From positions 318,130 through 382,129 of the forward strand of contig NW_017802924.1 of the NCBI RefSeq assembly GCF_001625305.1: a stretch of DNA of 64,000 bases, in the 5' to 3' direction. This stretch comes from Branchiostoma belcheri. Taxonomy: Eukaryota; Chordata; Leptocardii; Amphioxiformes; Branchiostomatidae. Below the pieces are notes generated by a model. The model saw only the letters and a program-made list of their open reading frames with translations. It made no database searches and was not told where the DNA came from. Within the stretch, counting starts at the first letter, position 1, and every line of letters begins with the position of its first letter. Below, piece by piece: positions 46,406-59,100 of the stretch. The translations under genes and the position numbers were made by a program.

Positions 46406-49229
46406 ATGGCGATAAAGCTGATGACAAAAGTCTCTTTGTTGCTGCTTATGTGGCTGCTAGTGCCATGTGTGGACGCAGGTAGCTGGCAGAGCTGCCGTAA
46501 AGTGTCCGTGGCGAAGTGTGGTGTAGGTGACAGCCGTAGCGGTGGCCACGAGTACCGATATGACATTGGACCGTACCGGTACAAGTGGACCAAACACCCG
46601 TCCGAAGCAACAAGCTACAAGGGGCCGTTTGGATACTCATTTGCTTTGAGTCAGATGTTCCAGTCGTGTCAGATCTGCTCTAACGAAACAAGGCCTACAC
46701 AGGGGGGTCCCAATCAGAACCCCTCGCCACAAACGAGAACCAATATCATGATCGTTGACAACAACGTCGGCACGCTTGGCACTGACAAGGCAGAGATCCT
46801 CTCTCAGATCCCATGTGGTAGAATGTGCAGGTTGTGGTTTGTGGGTTGTAACCTAACGGCAATAGAGGTAGGGGCGTTTGCTAAGTTGCCACAGGTATCT
46901 ACCCTGGTCATCTGGCGGAGCAACGTCCAGACTCTGAAGAACAGCACGTTTGCTGGGATGCAGGGCCTGAAGTATCTGCTGATGTTGGAGAACAACCTAA
47001 CACATCTGGAGGTAACAAATAGCACACATTGACATCCTGTTTTTTTATCATATAGGACTCATCTCAAAGTGGATATTCTTTGTAAGGCAGACAAGTCTCA
47101 TAATATGGTTCTTGTGTTGTAAAATTGTCGTATAAATGAAGTTTATCTTCAACAATATGCAATGCTTCAAATAGATCTTAATTCTTAATCGTTCTTAATT
47201 CTGCATATGTCTGCTACAGGATGGCTGCTTCTATGGGCTACCCAGGTTGTCCTACCTCGTCTTGGTGGACAACCAAATCCTGACGCTGTCGCCTGGCACG
47301 TTCCTGGGAGTGGAGCCACCCTGGTTTGACGTAAGTGCCAATCACATCACTAACGTAGCACCGGGGACCCTGCAGGCGATCAAGCCCGTAGAACTTGTCC
47401 GTTTCGTGCAGAACAAACTGCGCTCGATCGACGCGGGGATGTTCCACGGGCTTGAACGACTGCGAGCCCTGAACTTGGAGGGTAACAAAATCTCCCACAT
47501 TGCTGACGGCGCGTTCCACGCAAACACGAAACTGCATTCCCTAAACCTTGCAGAAAACAGGCTGACCTTCCTGTCTGGTGGTTGGTTCAAAAAATCATTT
47601 CCAGGCTCTCTCGTCGTGTATGGAAATGGTGTTGCCGCCATTGCGCTGGAAGGGAGGGGGTTGTCTTGGAAAAGAATCAACATGAGCAATCGTCCGCGCT
47701 GTACGTGTGCCAATGATTGGCTGTACGAAAACGGGGGCGGGACCAACCCAAAGTTCAAGCAGCGCTATAGAGGTACCATACGGGCAGCAAGCTGTCCCGC
47801 CTTGGCACTGATGCGAAACCTCTCCGCGCCAGTCTATCCCAGCGACACCCTGCCCTGCCCGCCACCGCTAGTGGAGATCGGTACAGCCGAACGCATTGCC
47901 GATCACAAGTACAGGGCCGTGGGCAGAGTGTACTGGGAGCAGTTGCCCCAAGTGTCCTGGACCTTCCCTCCAAACGACTCACGACACTCGTTCGACATGA
48001 CGTACGAAAAGGACACGACCACTCACGACAGTCTCCCGATTGGTAACCTGACCGTGAGAGTGGTGACCGACCTAAAGGCTGAGGGCTGGGTGAAATGTAA
48101 GGGGCCAGAATCAGGAAATCACAGCCTGTGTTCTAACTACATGGTGAGGTCCAGCTTCACCCTTTGGCTTGAGACCGCCGAGCCCTTGCCCTTTGGGAAC
48201 ACCACTTGTACGGCTTCTTCGGAAACTGGCTCCGACACTGCCGTCTTCGCGGTGAGCGCGCGCGCACACTCTGACACGACAACACTACAAGCGACAGAGC
48301 TCCCACACATAAACACGACACCACACTCAGCCAGTATCCCCTCTACACCACTGTCCACTAGCGCAAGTCATGATGGCCACGACGATAGTATGTGCAGCTG
48401 CACATATGCATGGTACAAGGTGTTGGCAGTTTCTGGCTGGTTACTGGCTGTTGTTGAGTGGCCGGTGATTTTGCTCTGTGGCTGGTGTGTGGTCAGGCAT
48501 AGTAAAGCCCCAGGTAACTGTGCAGGTCCACCCCGCAATGGCGATCAGGTCAACGCCTGCTCTAGGTGGCCTTTGTCAGGTGACAACTCGGATGGCTCAG
48601 TGATCAGTCCTTACGCTGAGGGGCGTTTCGACGATCACGACAGCTCGGGTGTGTCAGTGATCAGCCCCTACGCTGAGGGTGGTTTCCAGGACCACCCTGA
48701 TCTGCGCAGGGCCGGTTCTTCCTGCTCAGAAGCCTTCCCGTACGGCCAGGCCAAGCTTGGCGCAGCGTACGCAGCCCGCCCCCGCGCGCAGACCCACCCC
48801 GTGCCGTCCCGCCCGTACAACACCGAGCGCCCCCGTCAGACACCAAACAGGGAAAGGGCCGTCGTGGCTGGCTATGGTCAAAACGGCAGCGATGAGTCTG
48901 GTGGCAAAAACTGCTACCAGCACCCAGTCATTCTGTACAACCAGCAGGGTGCCACAAAGTCCCACGCCTACCAGCAGAATGTCGGCAGTGCTCTGCGCAC
49001 CGGCAAGGCAGCTAGCTACAACTCCCCTTCCCTGTTGGGTGCCACAAAGTCCCCCACCTACCAGCAGAATGCCGGCGCCGGTCTGCGCACCGGCAAGGGA
49101 GCTTCCTACAACTCTCCTTCCCTGTCAGGTGCCACAAAGTCCCCTACCTACCAGCAGAATTCCGGCGGCGCTCTGCGCTCTGACAAGGCATCTTGCTACA
49201 ACTCCCCATCCCTGGCCAGACACATCTAG
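46406..49229 (+). CDS. LRR-Ig transmembrane receptor with tandem-repeat cytoplasmic tail (~871 aa)
   Basis: Two exons, 46406-47011 and 47220-49229, joined by a phase-0 GT-AG intron inside an LRR. Residues 1-24 are a signal peptide (LLLLMWLLVPCVDAG). Next come an N-terminal Cys-containing segment (SCRKVSVAKCG; FQSCQIC) and about eight LRRs. A C-terminal cap follows (CTCANDWLY ... SCPALAL ... LPCPPP). A segment ending NTTCTASSETGSDTAVFAV fits the F-G strands of an Ig-like domain. The transmembrane helix is near residues 600-625 (VLAVSGWLLAVVEWPVILLC). The roughly 245-residue tail has two ISPYAEG motifs and three 30-residue repeats (GATKS..YQQN.G + ALRTGKAASYNSPSL). The LRR-Ig-TM plan matches the LRRIG receptors expanded in lancelets; ligand and signalling are unknown. 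Intact across its length. Confidence 0.88.
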
Positions 49230-49684
49230 ACCGTACCCTGTCCTAGCCTGGTATTCAAACCTGTTTAATCTTCAAGCCAAGGAAAATTGCGGAGAGGACG
49301 AAATAGATTTGGCAGCTAAGATATGTCTGGATACCAGGCTAACATTGTCCAGCCACAGCACACATGACCAGCATGGCCGTAGCAAAGTTCTGTGTCACTC
49401 TGTAGAGTCTACTAAAGTCAAAAGCTACGAACCTGCACTGTAGTGAGCCCGACATTTAATTCTATTTCACTCTCTCCAATCAATATTTCAATTGAATTCT
49501 GTGCAAACATGGGGGGAGGGGGGATTCAAATGTTGGTCTGGTAAACAATTACATTTTAAGAGGATCATACATATTATTTGTAGCGAATTTAAACTTTAAA
49601 TGAAAATGCCAGTATGACAAAAGAATATTTATGTAACAAAATGAAAGAGACGACAATGTCTGGTAATATTCTAATCTGTTTAAG

Positions 49685-50417
49685 ATTAAACTGGAAATGA
49701 AAAGGAAATGCTGACAAATTCTTGCTTTGTGTATATTACTTTCTTTCTACGACATGTTTTCATTCTCTTTCAGGTTTTCTTTTTGTTGTTGATTTTTTGC
49801 TTTGTTTCCCATTCATGCGTTTTATTATTAAAGCTTTGGCTAACACATGTTTTTTTTCTTCAATTTTGGCTCAATTTCTGCTAAAATATTTTAACGACTG
49901 CACAGAAATTTCTTGGTATGATAAAAAAAGTTACAGAGCTAACATTTGGGGTTTTGACGAGACAACATAAGAAGTCATAGAAGCAAATTTCAGTGTTGTA
50001 AAATTTTAGGGTTTTGTAAACGAACATGGTAAACATTGCAGTTTTGAGATTAAATTGGAAATGAAAAGGAAATGCTGAAAAATTCTTGCTTTGTGTATAT
50101 TACTTTCTTTCTACGACATGTTTTCATTCTCTTTCAGGTTCTCTTTTTGTTGTTGATTTTTTGCTTTGTTTCCCATTCATGCGTTTTATTATTAAAGCTT
50201 TGGCTAGCACACATGTTTTTTTTTCTTCAATTTTGGCTCAATTTCTGCTAAAATGTTTTAACGACTGCACAGAAATTTCTTGGTATGATAAAAAAAGGTA
50301 CAGAGCTAACATTTGGTGCTTTGACGAGACAACATAATAAGTCATAGAAGCAAATTTCAGTGTTGTAAAATTTTAGGGTTTTGTAAACGAACATGGTAAA
50401 CATTGCAGTTTTGAGAT
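49685..50417 (+). repeat. Two-copy 364-bp tandem duplication
   Basis: 49685-50048 and 50049-50417 are nearly identical (both contain GAAATGAAAAGGAAATGCTG, CTTTCTTTCTACGACATG and TTTTGTAAACGAACATGG). Few differences suggest a recent event. It lies 0.45 kb beyond the LRR-Ig gene, possibly in its 3' UTR. Confidence 0.9.
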
Positions 50418-50995
50418 TGGCAGAATCATGCATAAATTCATCTCTTGACAATTCTGTACAGCGCTAGTATACTGGGCTGAAAACAAAAACAGAAATTTGC
50501 TATTTACTGCAAAATTTGAAAACCGAATGTATGAGCAGACTAAAGTGTATACTACAGTCTCATTGAATTCTAGCTCCTAAAATTTTGACCAAAATTGCAC
50601 AGAGATTCCTGTTGGACTAAAATATAGCCTGGATGCTGTCCTGCTTATGATTATGTGCTGCGTATTTAAATGTTTTTGTTCTTTCAATTTTCTCAGGACG
50701 GTATCTAGGCTGTAGCAGGTACTACTATATAATGTACATCCTATTCTATAGACTTTCTTCTAAAATTTGTACTGTCAGTAGTACGTAGCCTTTGGAAACC
50801 GGGAAGGAGTATAATTGGACTTCTACCTTTGCAAATTGCTCTATTCTATGTGTGAATTGACTGAAATAATCCAGTTTTACAGTTCTGCAAGAAATGACAT
50901 GCGTCTTATTTCAAATTGTGTACTTACAAAAGACATTTTATACTCCTTCTTGGCTCAAATGGGAAAATACATATACATTACTAAAGTATGTAAGT
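50418..50995. other. Unassigned intergenic sequence
   Basis: AT-rich DNA with no recognised exon, RNA gene or repeat. Confidence 0.3.
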
Positions 50996-51392
50996 AAGGC
51001 CATGTTGATTTGATTATATGGATGACATCCTCTGGGAACTCGAAAACTGATGCGAGCGTGCGAATAAAAAAAAGTTTTGCAAAAAAAAAGTTGCTTTCAC
51101 TATGAAATCTACGTGGTCATGAAGGTTGAACAAATGACACAGAATATGTTATGGCGAATAATCTACTCTTCGAATTCATTTCTTTACATTTTTGTCTTTT
51201 TTCCTTTGATTTTGGCATTCGTTGGTATCGTTTCTAAATATTTTCCTTGCAACTTATGGTATATTTTTGCTCATTTAGCAACTTTTTTGCACGATTTACA
51301 GTATGGTTGAAAACTTTTTTTTTTTTTGGAAACGGCCGAAAATTCATGCGCGCGCGGATGTCATCCATATAATCAAATCAACATGGCCTAAG
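50996..51392 (+). mobile_element. Hairpin MITE, 'ATGGATGACATCC' family, copy E
   Basis: The termini AAGGCCATGTTGATTTGATT + ATATGGATGACATCC are inverted and almost exact. The interior (GTGCGAATAAAAAAAAGTTT, GAAATCTACGTGGTCATG) is shared with copies F and G in the same orientation. Confidence 0.85.
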
Positions 51393-51624
51393 GCAGTGCT
51401 GGTGGTGCCAAAACCTTTGTAAAAGTTTGTTTAGAACGATAATTTACCATGATATTTACATCTACATCCATTTTGTACTGGACCAATCCCCATATGGGAT
51501 ATCTCACCCAAACCATAGTCTGAAAATTTATATCATAGCATTCATGAACTATTCTAACATAAGCATCATAGCAAAATAAATTGAAAATCATAGCATTGTC
51601 TGAAAATGACTGGAGAAAAGCATC

Positions 51625-51725
51625 CGAGTGTTTGGACTGAAACCCCAAAGATCCTGAGACTCGAACCCGGGACTTCTGATCCAGAGCCATGCTGCATGCA
51701 TATGGTCACTACCTATTGGGTTATT
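51625..51725 (-). mobile_element. tRNA-like SINE head, minus strand
   Basis: The reverse complement carries a B-box-like CCGGGTTCGAGTCTC at about 51657-51671 and CAGAAGTCC around the anticodon region. No convincing acceptor stem; probably a SINE fragment. Confidence 0.4.
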
Positions 51726-53592
51726 CTTGCTTGCTGTCCATGTGGTATTTACTGTTTCAAGTGGCGAAGTTAAAATCATTTAAGATGGCGGGGTCATGAG
51801 GCAAACAATTGTACTGGAAAAAGTACACAGGCAATTGAATACAAAAATGTAACAAGCGATGTCATTTGCCAGACCCAATGTTTTGCACTTTGTTTACAAA
51901 CCTGTTATTTAAAAAAAAAATCAAGAAATCTGTATATGATATGACTCTCCGTGCAGTGTGCATGTGTGCAGGCATATGCATCATTCCGGGGTGTCTAAGC
52001 CCATTAGAAACCATGAAATATTGTGTGGACCGTTTTAAATACAGTTCCATAAACATCCATATACAGGAGGCGATATGAGCTATTCTGCAAAGCAAAATGC
52101 TCATGTGCAAGAATCACGAACTGTTCATGTAACTGCCACATCACTGTTCCTCCCCCATTTTATTTTTACAACACTATCATCTGGAATCAAATTGCAAGTT
52201 AGCAAGGGTTGCATAGATAAACTTCAGAAACTACAAAACAGGGTGCAATCACTACTTACACTGAAACTATACTGCCCAAACTAGACTGGACCATAGGATG
52301 CGATTATTACTAACGTGACACCAACTGGAGCTATACTGCACAAACTACTGGACCACAGTCACTGTGGTACATCTACGTACCGTACTAGCCCCACGCGAAT
52401 TTTATTACAGTGGTACCGGTAAAGAACCCATGTCAGGGCCATTGATTAAGCAGCACTTTTTCAAGGCCCTGAATGGTATGGTCGAGCCCTCCCCACATCT
52501 TGTGCTGTGTTCACACATCACACACCTATAACATGGGTCTCTCCATAAATTCTGAGGGGAGAGGTGCTCTCTAATCGGTTGATCGATGAAAAATCAGAGA
52601 AAACCCTGAATTTGAACATTTTGGGGTCCTAGGATTTTGGGGAGAGAGGGAGCACCCTTGCTGCATTGCTTGGGGAGAGATCTGCTCAGAAGACAGGGTT
52701 ACTCTCATAATACACAAGACAGAGCACGGGGGGGGGGGCTACAACTGCCGAAAGCACATCTATAATTTATACACCTTTTATGTACTAGTGCAGCCCTACG
52801 GGAACACTCTTCCTATGCTTAACAATTCTATAACCAGGAATGTGGTTCACACAATAACTGTTTATGTTGCATTTATCATTTTTCGGACATAATGATGTAT
52901 TTTCCATGACTTAACGTTACATCATTTCCACCATTTGTTATACAGGCATTTCATTTGCTGGTTTCATGTACCCCACCATCTTATGGTGTTATTTGACGTA
53001 CTTCGGTTACTTTTGTACCGTTGTCTTAGAATGTTAGCTTTTAATTGGTGATTTCATGACACTGTGTATGACTGTATATCCTAGTACGCTCTAATATCTT
53101 GCATGCATGCCTACAGAACCAAGCAGCGATATATAATTCAAATGTAGTAAACAAACGTCATAAAACAAGTGAATATCATCAAAATGATGTATTTCTATTG
53201 ATATTATGTAACTGCAGAAATGAATAACTTTAAAATTTGATGTTGAATAATAATTTGCAAAGTCTGTGAGTTTTTGACTGTGAAACGAGTGATAATGTAT
53301 AAATGTTAGCGTAATATTGGCCACAAATATGTACAAAATGTATGTTAATGATTACTAATGAAAACAAAATGATGTTCGTAATATGGATGTTTGGTTTGGA
53401 ATGGTCAAATGACATTTGCCTTGGTTATTAAGCCCAAACACGACTGATATTGGCACCACCGGGCAAGGTAAACCACTAGAACCAGAAGGTTTCTTATGTG
53501 AAGTTTGAAGAATTCGAATAAAATTTTAAGTGTTGTAACCCTTAGCGTTGGGCTATTTTGTGGCATTCTGGATCGTGCGATTGAACGTATTG
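51726..53592. other. Unassigned intergenic sequence
   Basis: No gene recognised. A short frame near 52190-52260 (CIDKLQKLQNRVQ) vaguely resembles a LINE ORF2 segment but is too short to call. A G-run lies at 52729-52738. Confidence 0.3.
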
Positions 53593-53752
53593 TGAGTGAG
53601 TGAGTGAGTGAGTGAGTGAGTGAGTGAGTGAGTGAGTGAGTGAGTGAGTGAGCGAGCGAACGAGCGAGCGAGTGAGCGAGCGAGTGGGCGAGAGTGAGCG
53701 AGTGAGCGAGTGAATGAGTGAGTGAATGAGTGAGCGAGCGAGTGAGTGAGCG
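53593..53752 (+). repeat. (GTGA)n tetranucleotide repeat
   Basis: About 160 bases of GTGA/GAGC units, perfect at the 5' side and with GAGC/GAAT variants to the 3' side. Confidence 0.95.
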
Positions 53753-54786
53753 ACTTTGAAATTACAAAAAAAAGGATGAAATGACAAATCCCGATGGCTA
53801 TATTAAGAAAATAATGATCTTCAATGAGAGATGTATATTATAATAACAGTCAAATAACAATTTCACCAATCAAGCATTAAAACAAACATTTAAAATATCA
53901 TATATAGGAACTATGTTTTCTGCTCAGTGCCCACATTTTGAAAAGAAAAAGGCACCACCGAAAACATACTGTAATTCCTGATTTTTTTTCACTCTACTTT
54001 TACTTGTACGTTCACTGTTTTCACTGTCACTTCTGTACCGTGAACTTATCATTACAGTGAACAAGTAATTCCTGGACTAAATTCTGTTCCCTGCACCTGT
54101 CGCCATAGTGAATTTATAGTTCCGCGAACATGTCCATTCTTCTCAGACCGTGAACTTTTGCTACAGTGAACATGAAGTGAATTACTGTATGCGAACAAAC
54201 AGAACAGATTTCGAACACCGTTTGTTTACAATGAAGGAGTACAATCCACACCGCCATGCTGAAAATTCAAGTAAACAACAGTTTGAGCGGAGGCACAGAC
54301 TAATAAAGTGAGTGGAAATTGTTTGAGTAAAAAAAGAGAAGTTGACGATGTTTGCTATTCCAATGGGACATTTTTGGGTAGCTTTCATGTTGCTCTGAGA
54401 GGTAGTGAGGAAAGCTTTGAAGCACCGCCGGCGCTTAAAAGTGTAATAATATACTCGCCTGTTGGGCTACACTTTAGACTTTGTAACTTACAGTGTGTGC
54501 GTGTGTGTGTGTTTTTATGTGTCTGTGCGTGCGTGTGTGTTTGTGTGTGTGTTTGTTTCTGTGTGTTTCTGTTTGTGTAGCCATAATCTAAAATATAAAA
54601 AGCCAATAGAAGAACGTTTTCGTCTTAACATAGGTACAACGGTATTATCTGCTGGACTACTGAGTCAGACGTTTCAAGTAAAATAGATTGCAGCAAGGAA
54701 ACACAACACACAACGTTAACGTAATGCACAGCAACTTCAACTTTTATACTTTCTTGGTTTTACAAACTATCACAAGCTTTGGGGTA
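53753..54786. other. Unassigned sequence with a TG-rich stretch
   Basis: No exon recognised. A TG-rich microsatellite lies at about 54494-54580. The stretch 53990-54190 has repeated GTGAAC(A/T)T and CAGTGAAC motifs but no clear unit. Confidence 0.3.
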
Positions 54787-55169
54787 AGGCCATGTTGATT
54801 TGATTATATGGATGACATCCTCTGGGAACCCCGAAATTGATGCGCGCGTGCGAATAAAAAAAAGTTTTGCAAAAAAAAAGTTGTTTTCATTATGAAATCA
54901 ACGTGGTCATGAGGGTTGAACAAATGGGACAGAATATGGTTTGGCGAATAATCTAGTCTTCAAGTTCATTTCTTTACAATTTCGTCTTTTTTCGTTTGAT
55001 TTTGGCATTCTACGACATTGGTATGGTTTTTTTTGTAACTTACGGTATATTTTTGCTCATTTTGCAACTGTTTTGTACGATTTACAGTATGGTTGAAAAC
55101 TTTTTTTTTGAAACGGCCGAAAATTCATGCGCGCGGATGTCATCCATATAATCAAATCAACATGGCCTA
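54787..55169 (+). mobile_element. Hairpin MITE, 'ATGGATGACATCC' family, copy F
   Basis: Same termini and orientation as copy E, with a highly similar interior and small indels (a shorter A/T-rich stretch near 55025). Confidence 0.85.
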
Positions 55170-55618
55170 AGGCACACTCTTCGGTCGTTAATGTACAGCA
55201 TAACTTCAATATACACTGCGTACGAGTATTTGAGGCATCGTTTCGAAGTTAGCATGCAAAGTATTTCTTTCTTGATTTCAGCTTTATACATCAAAAGTCT
55301 ATCATATAAGTCATCAAACACCGAGCCATGTCATAATAATACATAAGCAGTAAAATGAACAAAAATGAAATGTCCGTACTTTGTGGTGCTGGTTTAAAGA
55401 CACTGCACTAATAAACGCTAATCAGCTCCAACTTAAATCTGATAAATACCTTACATGTTAAAAGTAAGGTATTCTGACGAAAAGTGTCCAAACTGTGTTA
55501 TACATAATCCAGGGCCCTGTTGTAAGGCAGTGGTCACAACAAATGGGCAACAATGGCTAATATGGCGGAAAATGAAGATTATTATATCATAAAGAGCGTG
55601 ACGGCATTGCCACCATGC

Positions 55619-55985
55619 ATTTTACCGGGCTCCTAATGAAAGATAGCCTGTCTAGTTTACCGGGCTCCTAATGGAAGATAGCCTAGCTAGTTTACCGGGC
55701 TCCTAATGAAAGATAGCCTGGCTAGTTTACCGGGCTTCTAATGGAAGATAGCCTGGCTAGTTTACCGGGCTTCTAATGGAAGATAGCCTGGCTAGTTTAC
55801 CGGGCTTCTAATGCAAGATAGCCTGTCTAGTTTACCGGGCTCCTAATGGAAGATAGCCTGGCTAGTTTACCGGGCTCCTAATGAAAGATAGCCTGGCTAG
55901 TTTACCGGGCTTCTAATGGAAGATAGCCTGGCTCAATAAGTTTACAGGGCTCCTAACGCAAGATAGCCTAGTTTACCTGGGCTAC
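55619..55985 (+). repeat. 35-bp minisatellite, about 10 copies
   Basis: Unit: TTTACCGGGCTCCTAATGGA + AGATAGCCTGGCTAG. The period is 35, with few substitutions. It lies just beyond the 3' end of the Mx-like gene. Confidence 0.93.
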
Positions 55986-56145
55986 TATACTCCCTCTTTG
56001 CATGATGTATGCTTATTTCATGATTAGGTGATTGCAATAACATACACATATTAGCCAACCAGCATGGCGGGTAGTACTGACGCCATAGTCACGTGGGTAC
56101 AAACTCCCTAGGCCTAGGTCCATACCAACTGGTTGGGCCCAGTTT

Positions 56146-59100
56146 TTAGAACTTTGCCAGTTTCTGGTTGGCCTTCGTGAGACGCCGACGTTTCTCAGTC
56201 AGCACGGTCCGTTGTTCAGTGGTGTCGGGGTCTTCGTGAAGCAGCTCCAGTGTGTCTGGCTGTGCGATCATCAAAGTTATCTGTGAAAAAAATGTAAAGA
56301 ACAACTTGAAAAAATGATACGTTTAGAATATGACCGAAAATATTTACGGTCATTCAAATTCAAGTCTGAAGACACTTGAAATGGAAACAACCAAAATTTG
56401 AGCCAAGAAAACCACCCAATAAAGACTTTGTTCAATAACTACGTAAGAGCAATCGGCACTCACCTGATATTTTACCTCCTCTGTGAAGTTAGTCAAGAGC
56501 TGCAGACGGATTGCCATCGGGACCGTGTCGGACAGGCGTCGGATAGACACCTGCAGTAGTACAATGAACAATGATGCAGACAATAGTATAATAGGGTTGT
56601 CCACAGTCTGTAGCATCTATCTGCTCTTACCTAAATATCTGATTTTATGGTTTCATTCAATTTCTACTTTCGCTCTCGATATAAATTGGAGTACGTAATT
56701 TCAATCATTCTTTTGAATTTGCTGTAAGATACATTTATAACTGCTTTTGATCAGGTAGAGTTTTTAATCATGTATTTAACATGTAAAAGGTCTTACTTCA
56801 AAGTAAGCCTTTATGTACTGCAGCATTTCTTCTGACTCCTTCTGTTGGTCTGTCCGCAAATCTTCCTGGTCTCCACTGTTCCTGTTTGTTCCCTTTTTAA
56901 TGCTCTGTGCTTCTTCCTCGAGCCTCTGTCAGAAATAACCGTTTTGTAGTTGTAATATCAATAGTAGTGCTGGGTTGTTTTTAACTTGATATGTACAAAT
57001 AAGTTAATGTTATTAGTAGAAATAAAAAATAAATAAATAACAAGTACAGGCATAAAAAGGATGAGTGTGCGCGCCAAAAGCGTTGAAGACATATGTTAGC
57101 GTTAAATCATGAACTTAACCTAGTTCAAATTTTAAGATACAGTTGATCTGAACACACATTACATTATAACACTAGAAACTGTGTGTGGATAAGGACTGAA
57201 TATGTGATGAACACCGGTACCGTACCTTCAGAGCGCTGTGAAAGATGGCGTCCTGTGTAAAGACAAGGTTCTCCATTTCAAACAGCTGCTTGATCACCTC
57301 CTGAGCCTTCCTCTCCTGCGCCAGACGAAGATCATTGATTTTTTCCTGTGGCCAAGTCAAATGTAACGCTTTACAAAATGTTGGACAGGTCTTCTTGTCC
57401 CAGCCTTGGGCGTCAATGTGTCTCAACCACAACGCATCTTCAAACATGTCCAGATTGGTTTTCAGCACTGACTCTAAGTGTAGTTGGATATCGTTTGTAG
57501 TTGTATTGCCTTTATGACCACAAGATCACGATAATTACTCTGATTTCTGGAGTTATATTGTGTTTGGTCCTCCATTATATCATATTCAAAGTATATTTTG
57601 CATCTCAATAGTTACCCAGCGTACATTTTTGTTCTCTTATTATTTGGCCATGTATTTCGAATTTACCTGTTTTCTCTCGCCTTCCATTCCATAAACGGAA
57701 AAGTGTGAGAAAGAAATAAGCAAATATTACAATACCTCAGAATTGATATTAGTACATGATAACAGGAACACTTGTCTGTACTACTGTCGAGTTCCTTCTC
57801 TGGCCTAAGATGAAGACTTCACGATGTAATGTTGTCTTTTCTTACAACAAAAGGCTGACCTTAATCGCCATGTTCAGCTGTGAGTACGCCTGGAACCAGT
57901 GAGTTGTCAGTAGAGATAGGACGGTCTCCACTTTTTGGTTGACACGGAGCAGGCAGTCGCTGGCCGGCTCCTGGAAGTTTTCCATGTGTTTCTGTATGAA
58001 GGCCTCGCAGACGGAGTAGGGCAGGAAACCCGGCAGCTCCCGGCCTCGGTTGGTCTGTATGGACTCTTCTATGTCCTCCAGGTTTCCCTCGCCTACCAAG
58101 AAGGGCCAACGAGGTTTAAACATGTTTAGGTTCAGAAGGTACATGATGTATTCTATATGTGCAAAAATATGACATATGATTGAGTACCGTCGCTTGTGTG
58201 TATAGCGGGACTTTGTTTTTTGTATAGTACTACTGTCTCACATCGGCATTCTATAGTGGTATACTCACTGGTACCCTATAGGGTACAACAATCATCTTTA
58301 ACTGGGGTTAAGCAAAATGCTTTTTCAAGTAGCTTATAGTGCAATTCGGCTTACCTACGCCTCGCGTTTTATAGCCAAGAAAACCAGGTCACTTCTAGGC
58401 TAGTCTTTTCGATAAGTGGTTCTTTTAAGCGACGGTCACAACCCCCCGTACGTGCTTCTGCGTGTTGTCTACGTGCAAAAACGTGGGCAAATGCAGGGCA
58501 TCCGTGCGTGGTGAGTACAGCCTCCGTACGGAATCCTACGGAGGTGGGAGCACGCAGACACGCCGTAAAACTTTAAGTGCATGTAAAACTTTTTCTGCGT
58601 GCGGTCTACGGATTCACCACCCGTGCGTGCGAGTACGAGCGACGCGCGTGCCCCGTACGTGCCGTACGGAAGAAGCACGTGTGAGTACGGCCTCCTTACG
58701 GTAAAGTTGCAATCGCACAGAGATCGTACGTTGTAAGCACGTGCAACTCACGTACCACTTGCTCAACGTACGATGCACGCAACCTCTCACGGCCAGGTGC
58801 AGACCACACTCTTACACCTTGCGAAACCGTGCGAGTGACGTGTGAGTGACGTGCGTCGATGCCACTCCTTCCCCACGTTTTCAGAAAAAACGTATCAGAC
58901 GTAGCCTCCCAAAAAACGTACGGACAAAAAGCACGTACGGTGGGTTGTGACCGTCGCTTTACTCATGTTAGGTTCTTGAGACTTCCTCACAACATTTACG
59001 AGCTGACGCCACATTAACGTGTATTATATATAAATCTTTCTTACCAGGTAACAGGCCTTCTAGTTCAGCCGCAAAATCTCTGTATGCATCCCTCACGTCA

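Noticed and set aside
50996..51392. Open frames inside the MITE copies E, F and G
   Set aside because: No domain, and the stretch is explained by the element's inverted ends and A/T-rich interior.
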